Origin: an uncultured Alphaproteobacteria bacterium
Lineage (GTDB): Bacteria > Pseudomonadota > Alphaproteobacteria > Caulobacterales > Parvularculaceae
NCBI GenBank assembly: GCA_937895955.1
Contig: CALAZI010000156.1
Coordinates: forward strand, 1-43,947
Reading direction: 5' to 3'
Length of the DNA stretch: 43,947 bases
The position numbers and the translations under genes were made by a program. The notes under the pieces were generated by a model. It worked only from the letters and a program-made list of their open reading frames with translations, had not been told where the DNA came from and searched no databases. The first letter of the stretch is position 1. Every line of letters begins with the position of its first letter. Below, in pieces: positions 22,138-31,422 of the stretch.

Positions 22138-23562
22138 ATGCTGCGGCTCCTGCGCACGACGACATTCAGCTTCACGATCATTTACGTGTTCGTGTTTGCG
22201 ATCGCCGTCGCGCTTTTAGGGCTTCTCTTTTACCAGAACACCTTCGGCGTGATGTCGAAGCAAACGGATGCGATCATCGATCAGGAGATGGTCGTCCTGT
22301 CGGAGGTTTTTTCAACCGAGGGCGCCGGCGTATTGAGGCGCGTCATTCGGGAACGCGCCGCCTGGCGCGACGACGGCCTTTACATGCTGATCGGCGCGCC
22401 GTCGGGCGCCGTGCTGTCGGGCAATCTGTCAGCGCTTCCGCCGGAGGCTTTGTCTGCGGGCGAGGGCTTTTTCAATTTCACATTTGAACGCCCGCGGCTC
22501 AATGCGGCCGGTCGCGAGGTCGGGATCGAAACGCGCGAGGCGCGCGGCAAGATCCGCCGCTTCAAGCCGACGCCGGACGCTGAAACCTCTTTTCTGGTTT
22601 TCGTCGCGCGCGATATCTCAACTCGCGAAGCGCTGCGCGAACGCAGTCAGGCGTTGATGACGCGCATCGGCGCCGCGACGATCGGGCTCGGCATTCTCAT
22701 GGGTCTCGTATTCAGCCGCGCGCTGCTGCGCCGCGTCGATTCGGTCAACCGGACGGCGCGCGCCATTCGCGACGGCGACATGTCGAAGCGGATTGCGCTC
22801 ACCGGCGCAGGCGACGAGCTTGAAAGTCTTGCGCTCAATTTGAATGCGATGCTCGACCAGATCGAGCGCTTGATGAGCGGCATGCGCGAAGTATCCGACA
22901 ACATCGCGCATGATCTGCGCTCGCCGCTGAACCGCATCCGCGGCCGTTTGACGGAAGCGCTCAAGGGCGGCGTCGATGAACGCGACGAGGCGCTTCGGGC
23001 GACGCTCGCCGACGCTGAAAACATGATCATGACCTTCAACGCGCTGCTCTCCATCGCGCGGATCGAATCGGGCGAGGGCGCAGGGTCGATGGAGGCGGTC
23101 GACCTTGTCGCCATCGCGCAGGAAATGGTCGAGCTTTATGAGCCGGCCGCGCAGGATGCGGGTTTTGTTCTGCAGCTGAAAACCGCGCCGGCGCCGCCGG
23201 TGCGCGGTTCAAGATCGCTGATCAGCCAGGCGCTCGCGAACCTGCTCGACAATGCGCTGAAATACGCCGTCGGCGGAACGACGATCCGGATCGACGTGCG
23301 CAAGGGTTCGGATGGGCGGGTTCTGTTGTCCGTCCTTGACGACGGGCCGGGCGTTCCCGCCGCCGAACGCGACAGCGTCCTGAAGCGTTTCGTCCGCCTT
23401 GAGCAAAGCCGGTCGACGCCGGGATCCGGTCTCGGCCTCTCTCTGGTTTCGGCGATCGCGCGCGCGCATCGCGGCGCGATCGCGCTTGGCGATTCGCAGG
23501 CGAACGCCGAGCGGCCGGGCCTTAAGGTGACGATCGCCTTTCCCGCGTTCGACAAGGCTTGA
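22138..23562 (+). CDS. Sensor histidine kinase, partner of the upstream regulator
   Basis: 474 aa inner-membrane kinase. TM1 is at about 11-35, a periplasmic sensor region spans about 36-165, TM2 is about 180-200 (GAATIGLGILMGLVF), and HAMP is about 200-250 (RRVDSVNRTARAIRDGDMSKRI). HisKA has the phospho-His in NIAHDLRSPLNRIRG. The ATPase domain has the N box LLDNALKYAV, G1 DDGPGVP and G2 GSGLGLSLVSAIARAHRG. ATG 22138 is chosen; a TTG lies immediately before it. Its position next to the OmpR-type regulator supports a cognate pair. Confidence 0.95.
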   Translation: MLRLLRTTTFSFTIIYVFVFAIAVALLGLLFYQNTFGVMSKQTDAIIDQEMVVLSEVFSTEGAGVLRRVIRERAAWRDDGLYMLIGAPSGAVLSGNLSALPPEALSAGEGFFNFTFERPRLNAAGREVGIETREARGKIRRFKPTPDAETSFLVFVARDISTREALRERSQALMTRIGAATIGLGILMGLVFSRALLRRVDSVNRTARAIRDGDMSKRIALTGAGDELESLALNLNAMLDQIERLMSGMREVSDNIAHDLRSPLNRIRGRLTEALKGGVDERDEALRATLADAENMIMTFNALLSIARIESGEGAGSMEAVDLVAIAQEMVELYEPAAQDAGFVLQLKTAPAPPVRGSRSLISQALANLLDNALKYAVGGTTIRIDVRKGSDGRVLLSVLDDGPGVPAAERDSVLKRFVRLEQSRSTPGSGLGLSLVSAIARAHRGAIALGDSQANAERPGLKVTIAFPAFDKA

Positions 23563-23604
23563 GGCGGCGCGAACAGCGTTTGTCAGCCCGCGGCGGATGC
23601 GCCT

Positions 23605-26517
23605 ATGAGTAGCTTGATGACCGAAAACGCGCCGCTCGAATCGCTCATTCGCTTTGCGCCCGATCCTTTCGACCGGCGCGCCGGCGAACAGGCGATTGAA
23701 GCATTCGAGGCGAATTACCCGTCGCGCGACTTCCTTGAGGGCGTCGCCGGCTGTTCGCCCTATCTGGGTCGGCTTATCGCGCGCCATCCCGAATTGACGA
23801 GAAACGCGCTTGCCGCTTCGCCCGAGGCCAGTCTGGACCGCGCAATGAAAGCGGCGTGGCGCGCTGCGGACGAGGATGATCCCGCCGCGCAGATGAAGGC
23901 GCTTCGTCTCGCAAAGGACGATGCGGCGCTATCGTTCGCCTTCGCCGAAATCTCCGGCGCGCTCTCGACGATGGATGCGGCGGCGGGGCTTTCCAAATTC
24001 GCCGGCGCCGCGATCGGCGCATCGCTCAGGATGGCGTTGCGCCAAAGCGCGCGCCTCGGCTTTGCGCCGCTTGATCCTGACAGGCCGGAAGCCGGTTGCG
24101 GGATCGCCGTTCTCGCCATGGGAAAGCTCGGCGCCTTTGAACTCAATTATTCGAGCGATATCGATCTTGTGGTCCTCTTCGACAGCGCCAGCGACCGGCT
24201 CGGCGGCGCGCTCGAATCCAAGCGCATCGCCGTCGCTGCGACGCGCGCAATGGTGTCGCGATTGAACGACCAGACGGCTGACGGGTATGTTTTCCGAACG
24301 GACCTGCGATTGCGGCCGGATCCCGGCGTCTCGGCCGCCGCCGTGTCCATCAACGCGGCGGAAACCTATTACGAATCCTACGGCCAGAATTGGGAGCGCG
24401 CCGCTTTCATCAAGGCGCGCGCCGCCGCCGGCGACATCGCCTTGGGGGAGGAATTCGTTGGTCGGCTGCGCCCGTTCATCTGGCGAAAATTTCTCGACTT
24501 CTCAGCCATTGAGGAAATCCACGCCGTGATGCGCCAGGTGCACGCCTCAAAGGATGCGGGCGAGGCGGATTTTTTCGGGCATGACTTGAAACGCGGCCTT
24601 GGCGGCATACGCGAGATTGAATTTTTCGTGCAGGCCCAGCAATTGATCGGCGGCGGCAAGAACGCCGACTTGCGCCGCCGCGCAACGCTTGATGCGCTCG
24701 CCGCGATAGAAAAGACCGGCGTTGTCGAAACCGAAACCGCTGACGCGATGGCGCGCGAATATCGATATTTGCGCAAGGTCGAACATCGCCTGCATATGAT
24801 CAATGACGAGCAGACGCATCGCATCCCGGCCGGCGAGGCCGACGCGACAAGGCTCGCGGTCTTTCTAGGCGAGACGTCGCTCGCAGCGTTTCGCTCGCGG
24901 CTGATGGGAACCTTCGGCGATGTTCACCGCCTGACGGCGCCGCTTTTCCAGCCAGAGGAAAAGAAAAGCGCGAAGCTGCGCTTTTCCTTCTCCGGCGTCG
25001 ACAATGATCCTGAAACGCTCAAGGCGCTCGCCGCGCTCGGCTTCGAACGTCCGGCGCAAGTCGCCGACGCCGTTCGACGCTGGCAGGCGGGCGACACGCG
25101 CGCGACGCGCAGTCCGCGCGCCCGCGCCTTGTTGGCGAAAATCACGCCGACGCTGATCGAGGGCTTCGCCAATGCGCGCGCCCCGGACGAAGCCTTCGCC
25201 GCCTTTGACGGCTTTCTGCGCGGACTTCCCGCCGGCGTTCAGATTTTTTCGCTTTTCCTCAATCGGCCGGAAGTCTTTGAACGGCTGATCAGGATCATGA
25301 CGGTCTCCCCCTATCTCGCGCGCGAAGTCGCAAAGCGCGCCTATCTCGCCGAGGCGCTCATCGAATCGAGCTGGCCGGATCCGACGCCGACGTTTGAGGA
25401 TTTGGCGCATCGGCTCGATCGCCGGCTCGGCGCCGCCGATAATTTCGAAACGACGATCAATGCGGCGCGGCGGTGGAAATCGGAAGAAGCTTTTTCAGCG
25501 GCGGCGCAGCTGCTTGTCGAATTGATCCCTGCGGAAGAGGCGGCCGAACGGTTCACATTGATCGCAGAGGTCGCTCTCGCCGCGATGCTGAAAACGGCTG
25601 AACAGGAAACCGAACGGCAATACGGGCCGATCGCAGGATCGATCGTCGTCATCGCGCTCGGCCGCCTCGGCGCGCGGACGATGACGGCGGCATCGGATGT
25701 CGATCTCATGTTCATCTATGACGCGGCTGACGGCGCCGCCGCGACCGGCGAACGGAAAATTGACGCCGTCACCTATTTCGCGCGTCTGGTCCGGCGGTTC
25801 CTGACCGCAGTGACGACGCCGACGGAAGAGGGCGCTCTTTACGAAGTCGACATGCAATTGCGACCATCCGGCGCGAAGGGGCCGGCGGCGGTCAGTCTTT
25901 CCTCCTTCATCCATTATTACCGGGAAGAAGCCTGGACGTGGGAGGCGATGGCGCTGACAAAGGCGCGCGTGATCGCGGGCGGGGAAGAACTGAAGCGCCG
26001 GGTTGAAGACGAGATTGAAACCATCCTGTCGCGCCCGCGCGAGCGGGCGCGCGTCGCGCGCGACGTTGAGGACATGCGCTTCAGGCTTGCCGAATCGAAA
26101 CCTGCGATGAGCCCCTGGGATCTGAAATACGCGATCGGCGGTTTTGTCGAGATCGATTTCACGCTTCAGTATCTGTTGCTGACCCATTCTGACCTGGCAA
26201 AGGGTGCGGCTCGGACGGACATGAAAGCGTTGATCCCCTCGCTGGCGGCCGCCGGCGCGCTGAGCGCCGCGCAAGCGGCGCATCTTGGCGCGGCGAACAG
26301 GCTGTTTGAGACCGTCCAGCAAATCGCGCGCGCGACGACCGGCGGCGTCTTTGCGCCGGGCGCGGCCGGCGAGGCGATGGCACGCATGATGACGCGGCTG
26401 CTTGAAACGGATGAATTGCAGGAAGCGGAAACAAAACTCGCGGCGATCGAAGCGGACACGCGCGCCGTTTACGAGGAGGTCGTGCGCGGCGCGATGTCAG
26501 GGGCCGCAGTCTCATGA
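23605..26517 (+). CDS. glnE: Glutamine synthetase adenylyltransferase/deadenylase
   Basis: 970 aa bifunctional enzyme that adds or removes AMP on glutamine synthetase in response to PII status. It has two nucleotidyltransferase domains: N-terminal adenylyl-removase, with GKLGAFELNYSSDIDLVVLF (about 170-192), and C-terminal adenylyltransferase, with GRLGARTMTAASDVDLMFIYD (about 686-708). A central helical regulatory region and GlnD-like helices (DLKRGLGGIREIEFFVQAQQL) are also present. The length is normal. The stop overlaps the next ATG (ATGA), so glnE heads a coupled four-gene unit with two flavoproteins and a GcvT-fold protein. Confidence 0.97.
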   Translation: MSSLMTENAPLESLIRFAPDPFDRRAGEQAIEAFEANYPSRDFLEGVAGCSPYLGRLIARHPELTRNALAASPEASLDRAMKAAWRAADEDDPAAQMKALRLAKDDAALSFAFAEISGALSTMDAAAGLSKFAGAAIGASLRMALRQSARLGFAPLDPDRPEAGCGIAVLAMGKLGAFELNYSSDIDLVVLFDSASDRLGGALESKRIAVAATRAMVSRLNDQTADGYVFRTDLRLRPDPGVSAAAVSINAAETYYESYGQNWERAAFIKARAAAGDIALGEEFVGRLRPFIWRKFLDFSAIEEIHAVMRQVHASKDAGEADFFGHDLKRGLGGIREIEFFVQAQQLIGGGKNADLRRRATLDALAAIEKTGVVETETADAMAREYRYLRKVEHRLHMINDEQTHRIPAGEADATRLAVFLGETSLAAFRSRLMGTFGDVHRLTAPLFQPEEKKSAKLRFSFSGVDNDPETLKALAALGFERPAQVADAVRRWQAGDTRATRSPRARALLAKITPTLIEGFANARAPDEAFAAFDGFLRGLPAGVQIFSLFLNRPEVFERLIRIMTVSPYLAREVAKRAYLAEALIESSWPDPTPTFEDLAHRLDRRLGAADNFETTINAARRWKSEEAFSAAAQLLVELIPAEEAAERFTLIAEVALAAMLKTAEQETERQYGPIAGSIVVIALGRLGARTMTAASDVDLMFIYDAADGAAATGERKIDAVTYFARLVRRFLTAVTTPTEEGALYEVDMQLRPSGAKGPAAVSLSSFIHYYREEAWTWEAMALTKARVIAGGEELKRRVEDEIETILSRPRERARVARDVEDMRFRLAESKPAMSPWDLKYAIGGFVEIDFTLQYLLLTHSDLAKGAARTDMKALIPSLAAAGALSAAQAAHLGAANRLFETVQQIARATTGGVFAPGAAGEAMARMMTRLLETDELQEAETKLAAIEADTRAVYEEVVRGAMSGAAVS

Positions 26518-27746
26518 GCGCGCGGTCGAAATTTGATTTCATCGTCATCGGCGGCGGCTTGCCCGGCCTGGCGGCCGCTTGCTGCGCGGCGCGGCGCGGT
26601 GCGGAAGCAGCGCTTGCCCTGACCGGCCATGAAGCGCCGGTTGAAGGGCGCGTCGCCGAACCTTCGACCAGCCTCTGGCGGCTTCTTGAATTACACCAGT
26701 ATGAATTGGTGTTCGAACCGCCGCCGCAGCACGTATCCTTGCTTGAGGAAGGAGCGCTGGCGACGGGGGATGATCCCGCGCGCGTCGGCCGAAGTCTCGC
26801 GGCGAGAAATCCTGAGCTTGAGCAGCTCTGGCCCGCATACGCCAAGGAGATGGCGCGCGGCGGCGACAAACGCCGCGACGGGCTTGAGCGATTTCTGTCC
26901 GCCAATGCGCTGCTTGACGATTATTTCGACGACGAAGCGCTGAAAGCTCATCTCGTCGCCGCCTATGTCGCGCCGTTCGGCTTGTCGGGCGATGAGGCGG
27001 GATCGGCTGAGGCGCTCTTTCCGCTCGGCGGCCGACGTCAGCGGTTCGTATCCGGTGTCGCGCTCATGCGCGCGTTGACCCAGGCGGCGGAGGCGGCGGG
27101 CGTCGAGATCGTGGAGGATCGCCTTCATTCCATCGCGCGCGGGGAAGGAAAAAGCTGGCGCGTCAATTTCGAGGGCGGCCGGGATATCCGCGCCAGAACG
27201 GCGATGGCGTCGAGCGCGTTCGCCGCCGAAGCGTTCGGCCTTTGCGTAACGACATCCGGTTCGCCGCTGGCGCGCCGCAAGGGCGTCGGCGCGACGATCC
27301 GCCTTAAATACGAAAAAAAACCGCAAGCGCTCGCTGATTGGAACGGGGCTGTGTTTCATATCGCTGACGATCGCGCATCGCTGCGCGTCGCGCGAGACAA
27401 GATGATTGAAGGCGCGCTTCCTGAAGCGCCGCCCCTGTCGTTTGAAGTCAACGGAAAAGACATCATTGCGCGCATGCATTTTTGTCCGTCGCGCCTTGTC
27501 GAAAACGGCGAGGCGCGCGAATGGACGGGACAGGACCGGCAAGTGCTCGGCCGCTGTGTCGCCGGCGTTCTTGAAAAACGCCTGGCGGTTCCTGTCGAGG
27601 TGAGCGAAGTTCTGATCGGACCGGATGTTGAGGGCGGCCTTGCGCGGCGTGACTTTTTAACGCCGGCGATACCGGCGCCGCCGCCGTCTCTCGATCCGAT
27701 CAACGCAGCCGCAGCGCTAGCCTGGGAGCTGACTGAGCGTGAGTGA
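26514..27746 (+). CDS. Phytoene-desaturase-like FAD oxidoreductase, first of a pair
   Basis: 410 aa. The N-terminal dinucleotide-binding motif is clear: FIVIGGGLPGLAAACCAARRGAEAAL. The body resembles the CrtI / PYROXD2-type amine-oxidoreductase superfamily in size and in mid-protein segments (FVSGVALMRALTQAAEAAGVEIVEDRL). The usual C-terminal GGxxxxxAG FAD motif is not obvious; the C-terminus instead has PPPSLDPINAAAALAWEL. The substrate is unknown. The start overlaps the glnE stop, and the end overlaps the next gene by 8 bp. The pairing with another flavoprotein and a folate-binding-fold protein suggests a common pathway acting on an amine or methyl group (inference). Confidence 0.8.
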   Translation: MSARSKFDFIVIGGGLPGLAAACCAARRGAEAALALTGHEAPVEGRVAEPSTSLWRLLELHQYELVFEPPPQHVSLLEEGALATGDDPARVGRSLAARNPELEQLWPAYAKEMARGGDKRRDGLERFLSANALLDDYFDDEALKAHLVAAYVAPFGLSGDEAGSAEALFPLGGRRQRFVSGVALMRALTQAAEAAGVEIVEDRLHSIARGEGKSWRVNFEGGRDIRARTAMASSAFAAEAFGLCVTTSGSPLARRKGVGATIRLKYEKKPQALADWNGAVFHIADDRASLRVARDKMIEGALPEAPPLSFEVNGKDIIARMHFCPSRLVENGEAREWTGQDRQVLGRCVAGVLEKRLAVPVEVSEVLIGPDVEGGLARRDFLTPAIPAPPPSLDPINAAAALAWELTERE

Positions 27747-29217
27747 AACCGCGCCTTTGAAGGGAGCGAAGATCGAAGGCGGCATTGACGCCGTCGTTAT
27801 TGGCGCGAGCGCTGACGCCTTTGCGGCCGCCGCCATGTTGGCCCGCGGCGGCCTTCACGTGGTGCTCATCGAAACCGGCGATCGTCCTCAGGATAAGAAA
27901 GAGTTTTCGCCCGGCTATTTTGCGATCCCCGGCGATCCGGTTGCGTTTTCGCTCGATCAGGCCGTCATTGACGCGCTTGATCTCTATCGCTGCGGCCTTT
28001 CCTTTGCGGCGCGACGGCTCGAGACGTTCGTGCGCTTCGGCGACGGCGCGGCGATGACGACGCCCGGAGACCCGGATCTTGTTGTAGAGTCGATCACGGC
28101 GTTTTCGGAAGCCGACGCCGGGCGGTTTTCCGCCTTTTTCACGCAGGAACGAAAATTAGCACAGTCGCTCGCCGATTGGTTTTCAGGCGGCGCGCCGCCC
28201 GAGAATCGTCCCGACGAGACATGCGCCGCATCGCTTGACGGCGCGCTGTCGGGAAGATTTTCGGATCGCCGTCTTGAAGACTATCTGCGCGCTGAAGCCT
28301 CGCTCGGCGCAGCGGCGCGCGCATCCGAGCCCTACACCTATCTTGCGCTGCTGCGCCGTCTTGCCGGCGAGATCGCGGGCCTTCAGGGCGGCGTGGCTGT
28401 CGTCGCCGGCGGCGGTCGCGGTCTTGCAAATGCGCTGCGCCGCGCGGCGCAGACGGCCGGCGTTTCAATAAGGCAGACCGACCGCGTCAAATCGGTGATT
28501 GTCGAATGGGACAAGGTCGCCGGCGTTTCATTCGACGACGGCGGACAATTGCGCGCGCCGATCATCGTTTCAGCGCTCGGAGCCCGGGAGACATTTATCG
28601 ATCTCGTCGGTCGCGGCCGGCTCGACATCGAATTTGCGCGCATGCTCGATTTCGCGCCGCCGAATGTCGCCTCCATTCGCGCGCATCTCGCTTTGAACGG
28701 CCCCATCGGCGACGCGCTTGTCGCTGAAAATCTCTTGCGACGCTTCCTGCTGGCGCCTTCGGCGCACGATCTGGAATGCGCTTACCTCGCCGCGCATCGC
28801 GGCGAGCTGAAGCAGGGGACGGCCGAGCTTGTTTTCTCATCCTCGTTTGACAGCGCGCTCGCCCCCCATGGCTGTCATGTCGCAACCATGTTGCTGCATC
28901 CGGTTCCGGTCATGTCGATCGATGATGAGTCGCGCCGCGCGGAAATCGAAAGTCTTGCGCATGGCGCGCTTCGCGCAATCGCGCCGACCATGAGCGCGGA
29001 GATCATCGGCGCCGATATCGAACCGCCGATAGTCGCTTCGCCGCCTACGGCGGAAGCGATCGAACGCCGTCGTCTGATAACGGATGCGTCCGGGCTTGAG
29101 GGATATTTCTTTTGCGGTCCGGAAGCCTTGATCGGCGCGGGGATCAGCTTGAGCGCAGGCCGCCGCGCCGCCGAACGCGCGCTTCGCTATTTCAGGTCTG
29201 GAGGGCCGGACGGATGA
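27739..29217 (+). CDS. Phytoene-desaturase-like oxidoreductase with degenerate Rossmann motif
   Basis: 492 aa with a GTG start overlapping the previous gene. The overall pattern is that of the PYROXD2 / phytoene desaturase family: GLQGGVAVVAGGGRGLANALRRAAQTAGVSI in the middle, DGGQLRAPIIVSALGARETFIDLV, and a C-terminal GLEGYFFCGPEALIGAGISLSAGRRAAERAL. The N-terminal motif reads VVIGASADAFAAAAMLARGG, where glycines of the GxGxxG FAD-binding loop are replaced (GASADA). FAD binding may be altered or the protein may be a non-catalytic partner of the preceding flavoprotein. The stop overlaps the following ATG. Confidence 0.82.
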   Translation: MSETAPLKGAKIEGGIDAVVIGASADAFAAAAMLARGGLHVVLIETGDRPQDKKEFSPGYFAIPGDPVAFSLDQAVIDALDLYRCGLSFAARRLETFVRFGDGAAMTTPGDPDLVVESITAFSEADAGRFSAFFTQERKLAQSLADWFSGGAPPENRPDETCAASLDGALSGRFSDRRLEDYLRAEASLGAAARASEPYTYLALLRRLAGEIAGLQGGVAVVAGGGRGLANALRRAAQTAGVSIRQTDRVKSVIVEWDKVAGVSFDDGGQLRAPIIVSALGARETFIDLVGRGRLDIEFARMLDFAPPNVASIRAHLALNGPIGDALVAENLLRRFLLAPSAHDLECAYLAAHRGELKQGTAELVFSSSFDSALAPHGCHVATMLLHPVPVMSIDDESRRAEIESLAHGALRAIAPTMSAEIIGADIEPPIVASPPTAEAIERRRLITDASGLEGYFFCGPEALIGAGISLSAGRRAAERALRYFRSGGPDG

Positions 29218-30380
29218 TTTTCGCCGCCGCCGATGACGGCGCAGAGCCCCGCGCAACGCCGCTTTACGCGGCCGCCGCCAGCCTTTGCGCGACAAACGCC
29301 TGGACCAGCGTCAACGGATGGGCTGTCGCGCGCTCCTATACGGATACCGTCGAAGAATATGAAGCGGCGTCGAAAGACGTCGCGCTTGTCGATTTGGGTC
29401 CGCTATGCCGGTACACGGTGCGCGGCAAGGAAGCGGCGGCGTTCATCGCGCGGCTCACCTCCTGTCCGACGGCGGAAATCGCGGTTGCTGAAAGCGCGCG
29501 CGGGCTCGTTCTGGATGCCGACGGCTTTGTCATTGACCGCGCGGATGCGACGCGCCTGTCCAATGATCTTTTTCTCTTGACGACCAGCGCGCCGATCGAT
29601 CGGCGACTGCAAATCGCCGCCCGCGGCTTCGATATCGAAATCGCCAATATCGCCGGCATGGTCGGCGCGCTCGGCCTGTTCGGACCGAAGGCGCGCGACG
29701 CCGCTGCGGCGGCGGGCGTCGACATTCTGGCGGCGGAGGCGACAGCGCAAGGGCGCGTGCGCGGCGTTGAGCTTGCGGTTCGGCCCGTCAGCATCGGCGC
29801 GCTGGCCGGCATTGAAGTCATCTTTCCCGCCGAGGATGCGCTGGTGATCTGGGAACGCATTCGCCGCAAACGGAAATTGCCGGCGATAGGGCTCGACGCG
29901 CTGGAAATCTTGCGCATCGAAGGCGGCGTTCCGAGGACCGGCGTTGATTTCGTCAATGCTGATGAAGCGCGCTCTCCCCTGGAGGCGAGAACGCCGGATG
30001 AAATAGGGTTGCCGCATCTCGCGCCGCCGAACCGCGCCTGGTTCAACGGCCGGCGCGCGATGAAAAACGCCGGCCGCGCGCGCCGTCGGCTGGTTCTTCT
30101 TTCGGTCGATTGCGACGTCGCGCCGGCAGGGGCTGCGATCCGCACGCGCGCCGGCGCTGTCGGGGCGGTCACCTCGGCCGCATTTTCGCCCAAACTGAAG
30201 CGCGTTCTTTGCTTTGCCGATGTTGATCCGAACGCGGCCTTGTTGGATATCGAAGCTGTCGCCGCGCCGGACGGAGGCCGGGTGCCCGGCCGGCTCTGGG
30301 AAACTTACGAAAGCCGGCTGGCGGCCGCGTTTAGAGAAAATCTGAAGTCAGCGACGGATTTCGCCGGCTCGCGCGTTTAA
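29214..30380 (+). CDS. GcvT-fold (aminomethyltransferase-like) protein
   Basis: 388 aa from the ATG overlapping the upstream stop. It has the tetrahydrofolate-binding GcvT / sarcosine-oxidase-alpha-type fold: YTDTVEEYEAASKDVALVDLGPLCRYTVRGKEAAAFIARL, GLFGPKARDAAAAAGVD, VIWERIRRKRKLPAIGLDALEILRIEGGVPRTGVDF and a C-terminal beta domain (AIRTRAGAVGAVTSAAFSPKLKRVLCFADV). The family includes glycine-cleavage T-protein, dimethylglycine dehydrogenase domains and YgfZ. Which substrate is used here is unknown. Placement after two flavin oxidoreductases suggests oxidative demethylation with transfer to folate (inference). The upstream ORF extension to 29112 is a shadow. Confidence 0.82.
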   Translation: MIFAAADDGAEPRATPLYAAAASLCATNAWTSVNGWAVARSYTDTVEEYEAASKDVALVDLGPLCRYTVRGKEAAAFIARLTSCPTAEIAVAESARGLVLDADGFVIDRADATRLSNDLFLLTTSAPIDRRLQIAARGFDIEIANIAGMVGALGLFGPKARDAAAAAGVDILAAEATAQGRVRGVELAVRPVSIGALAGIEVIFPAEDALVIWERIRRKRKLPAIGLDALEILRIEGGVPRTGVDFVNADEARSPLEARTPDEIGLPHLAPPNRAWFNGRRAMKNAGRARRRLVLLSVDCDVAPAGAAIRTRAGAVGAVTSAAFSPKLKRVLCFADVDPNAALLDIEAVAAPDGGRVPGRLWETYESRLAAAFRENLKSATDFAGSRV

Positions 30381-30418
30381 TCCTCAAGAGGGCGGCAGAG
30401 CCTTGAGGAAGGAAGAAT

Positions 30419-30814
30419 ATGAGAGCCTTGATTTCAGCTGCGATTATCGGATCGATGGCGTTTGCCGGCGCGGCGCTCGCCAAGGGCCCCAAAGGCGATA
30501 TGTCCCGTCTCGATGCGGATGGCGACGGCAAGGTCGCCGTGTCGGAACTTGATGCGCGTCACAAGGATTTTATCGCCAAGGCGGATACGGACGGCGACGG
30601 GTTCATCACCAAAGAGGAGATGGACGCCTTTCATGAAGAGCGCCGCGCCGCGCATAAGGCCAAGCGCTTTCCTGATGCGAATGGCGACGGTTATGTCAGC
30701 CGGCGCGAATTTGAAGACGCTGCGAAAACGCGCTTCAACGAGATGGATGCGGACGGCGACGGGCGGATCAGCGAGGAAGAGATGTCCGCGCGACGCGGGC
30801 ATGGTCATCGCTGA
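30419..30814 (+). CDS. Exported four-EF-hand calcium-binding protein
   Basis: 131 aa. It has a signal peptide (about 1-21, ALISAAIIGSMAFAGAALA), then four canonical 12-residue EF-hand loops: DADGDGKVAVSE (32-43), DTDGDGFITKEE (56-67), DANGDGYVSRRE (86-97) and DADGDGRISEEE (110-121), ending in a His/Arg tail. It is likely a periplasmic calcium-binding or buffering protein. It lies just upstream of an ECF sigma gene, so may belong to the same metal-responsive set. The Shine-Dalgarno AGGAAGGAAG overlaps a 7-bp hairpin (30382-30408). Confidence 0.92.
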   Translation: MRALISAAIIGSMAFAGAALAKGPKGDMSRLDADGDGKVAVSELDARHKDFIAKADTDGDGFITKEEMDAFHEERRAAHKAKRFPDANGDGYVSRREFEDAAKTRFNEMDADGDGRISEEEMSARRGHGHR

Positions 30815-30852
30815 CCGGCGCGCCCTGATTAAGGAACGGAGACTTCATCCGT

Positions 30853-31422
30853 TTGGAAAGCGATGAGGAAAGCGACGACGCGCTTGTTGCGCGCGCGGGG
30901 CGCGGCGATCGCGCCGCCGCCTCTCTCCTCATCGCGCGTCATACGCCGGTCGTGCTTGGCCTGTGCCGGCGCATGCTGAGGGATGGCGCGCTTGCGGAAG
31001 ATGCGGCGCAAGAGACGTTCCTGAAGCTTTGGCGCTTTGCGCCGAAATGGCGCGCGCACGGCGCCCTGCTTGGCTCTTGGCTGACGCGCGTTGCGGCGAA
31101 CGCCTGCGTCGATCGGCTCCGCGTCAGCGCTCGCGAGGCGCCGGCGGAGGCTGCAGGCGATCCGGTCGACGAAGCGCCAGGCGCCTTTGAAAGCTTGAGC
31201 GCTGATGACCGGCGGGCGGCGGTCGAGGCGGCGTTGGCGGCGCTGCCGGATCGCCAGCGCATGGCGGTGGTGCTCTGCCACTATCAGGAATTGACGAACG
31301 CGGAAGCGGCCGCAGCGTTGAAAGTCAGCATTGACGCGCTGGAATCCTTACTGGCGCGCGCGCGCAGAAGCCTGCGGGCGTCGCTGCTCGAACGCCGAGA
31401 GGAATTGATGGAGGGCGCATGA
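30853..31422 (+). CDS. ECF-type RNA polymerase sigma factor
   Basis: 189 aa. Sigma region 2 is at about 20-85 (ARHTPVVLGLCRRMLRDGALAEDAAQETFLKLWRF) and region 4 at about 125-178 (LAALPDRQRMAVVLCHYQELTNAEAAAALKVSIDALESLLARARRSLR). It has no extra domains, so it is an ECF factor, which normally directs polymerase to a small regulon. The start is a TTG with GGAACGGAGA about 10 bp before it; the ATG nearby (30863) is out of frame. Its stop overlaps the next gene (ATGA), whose product and the following CnrX-like sensor probably control it. Confidence 0.92.
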   Translation: MESDEESDDALVARAGRGDRAAASLLIARHTPVVLGLCRRMLRDGALAEDAAQETFLKLWRFAPKWRAHGALLGSWLTRVAANACVDRLRVSAREAPAEAAGDPVDEAPGAFESLSADDRRAAVEAALAALPDRQRMAVVLCHYQELTNAEAAAALKVSIDALESLLARARRSLRASLLERREELMEGA

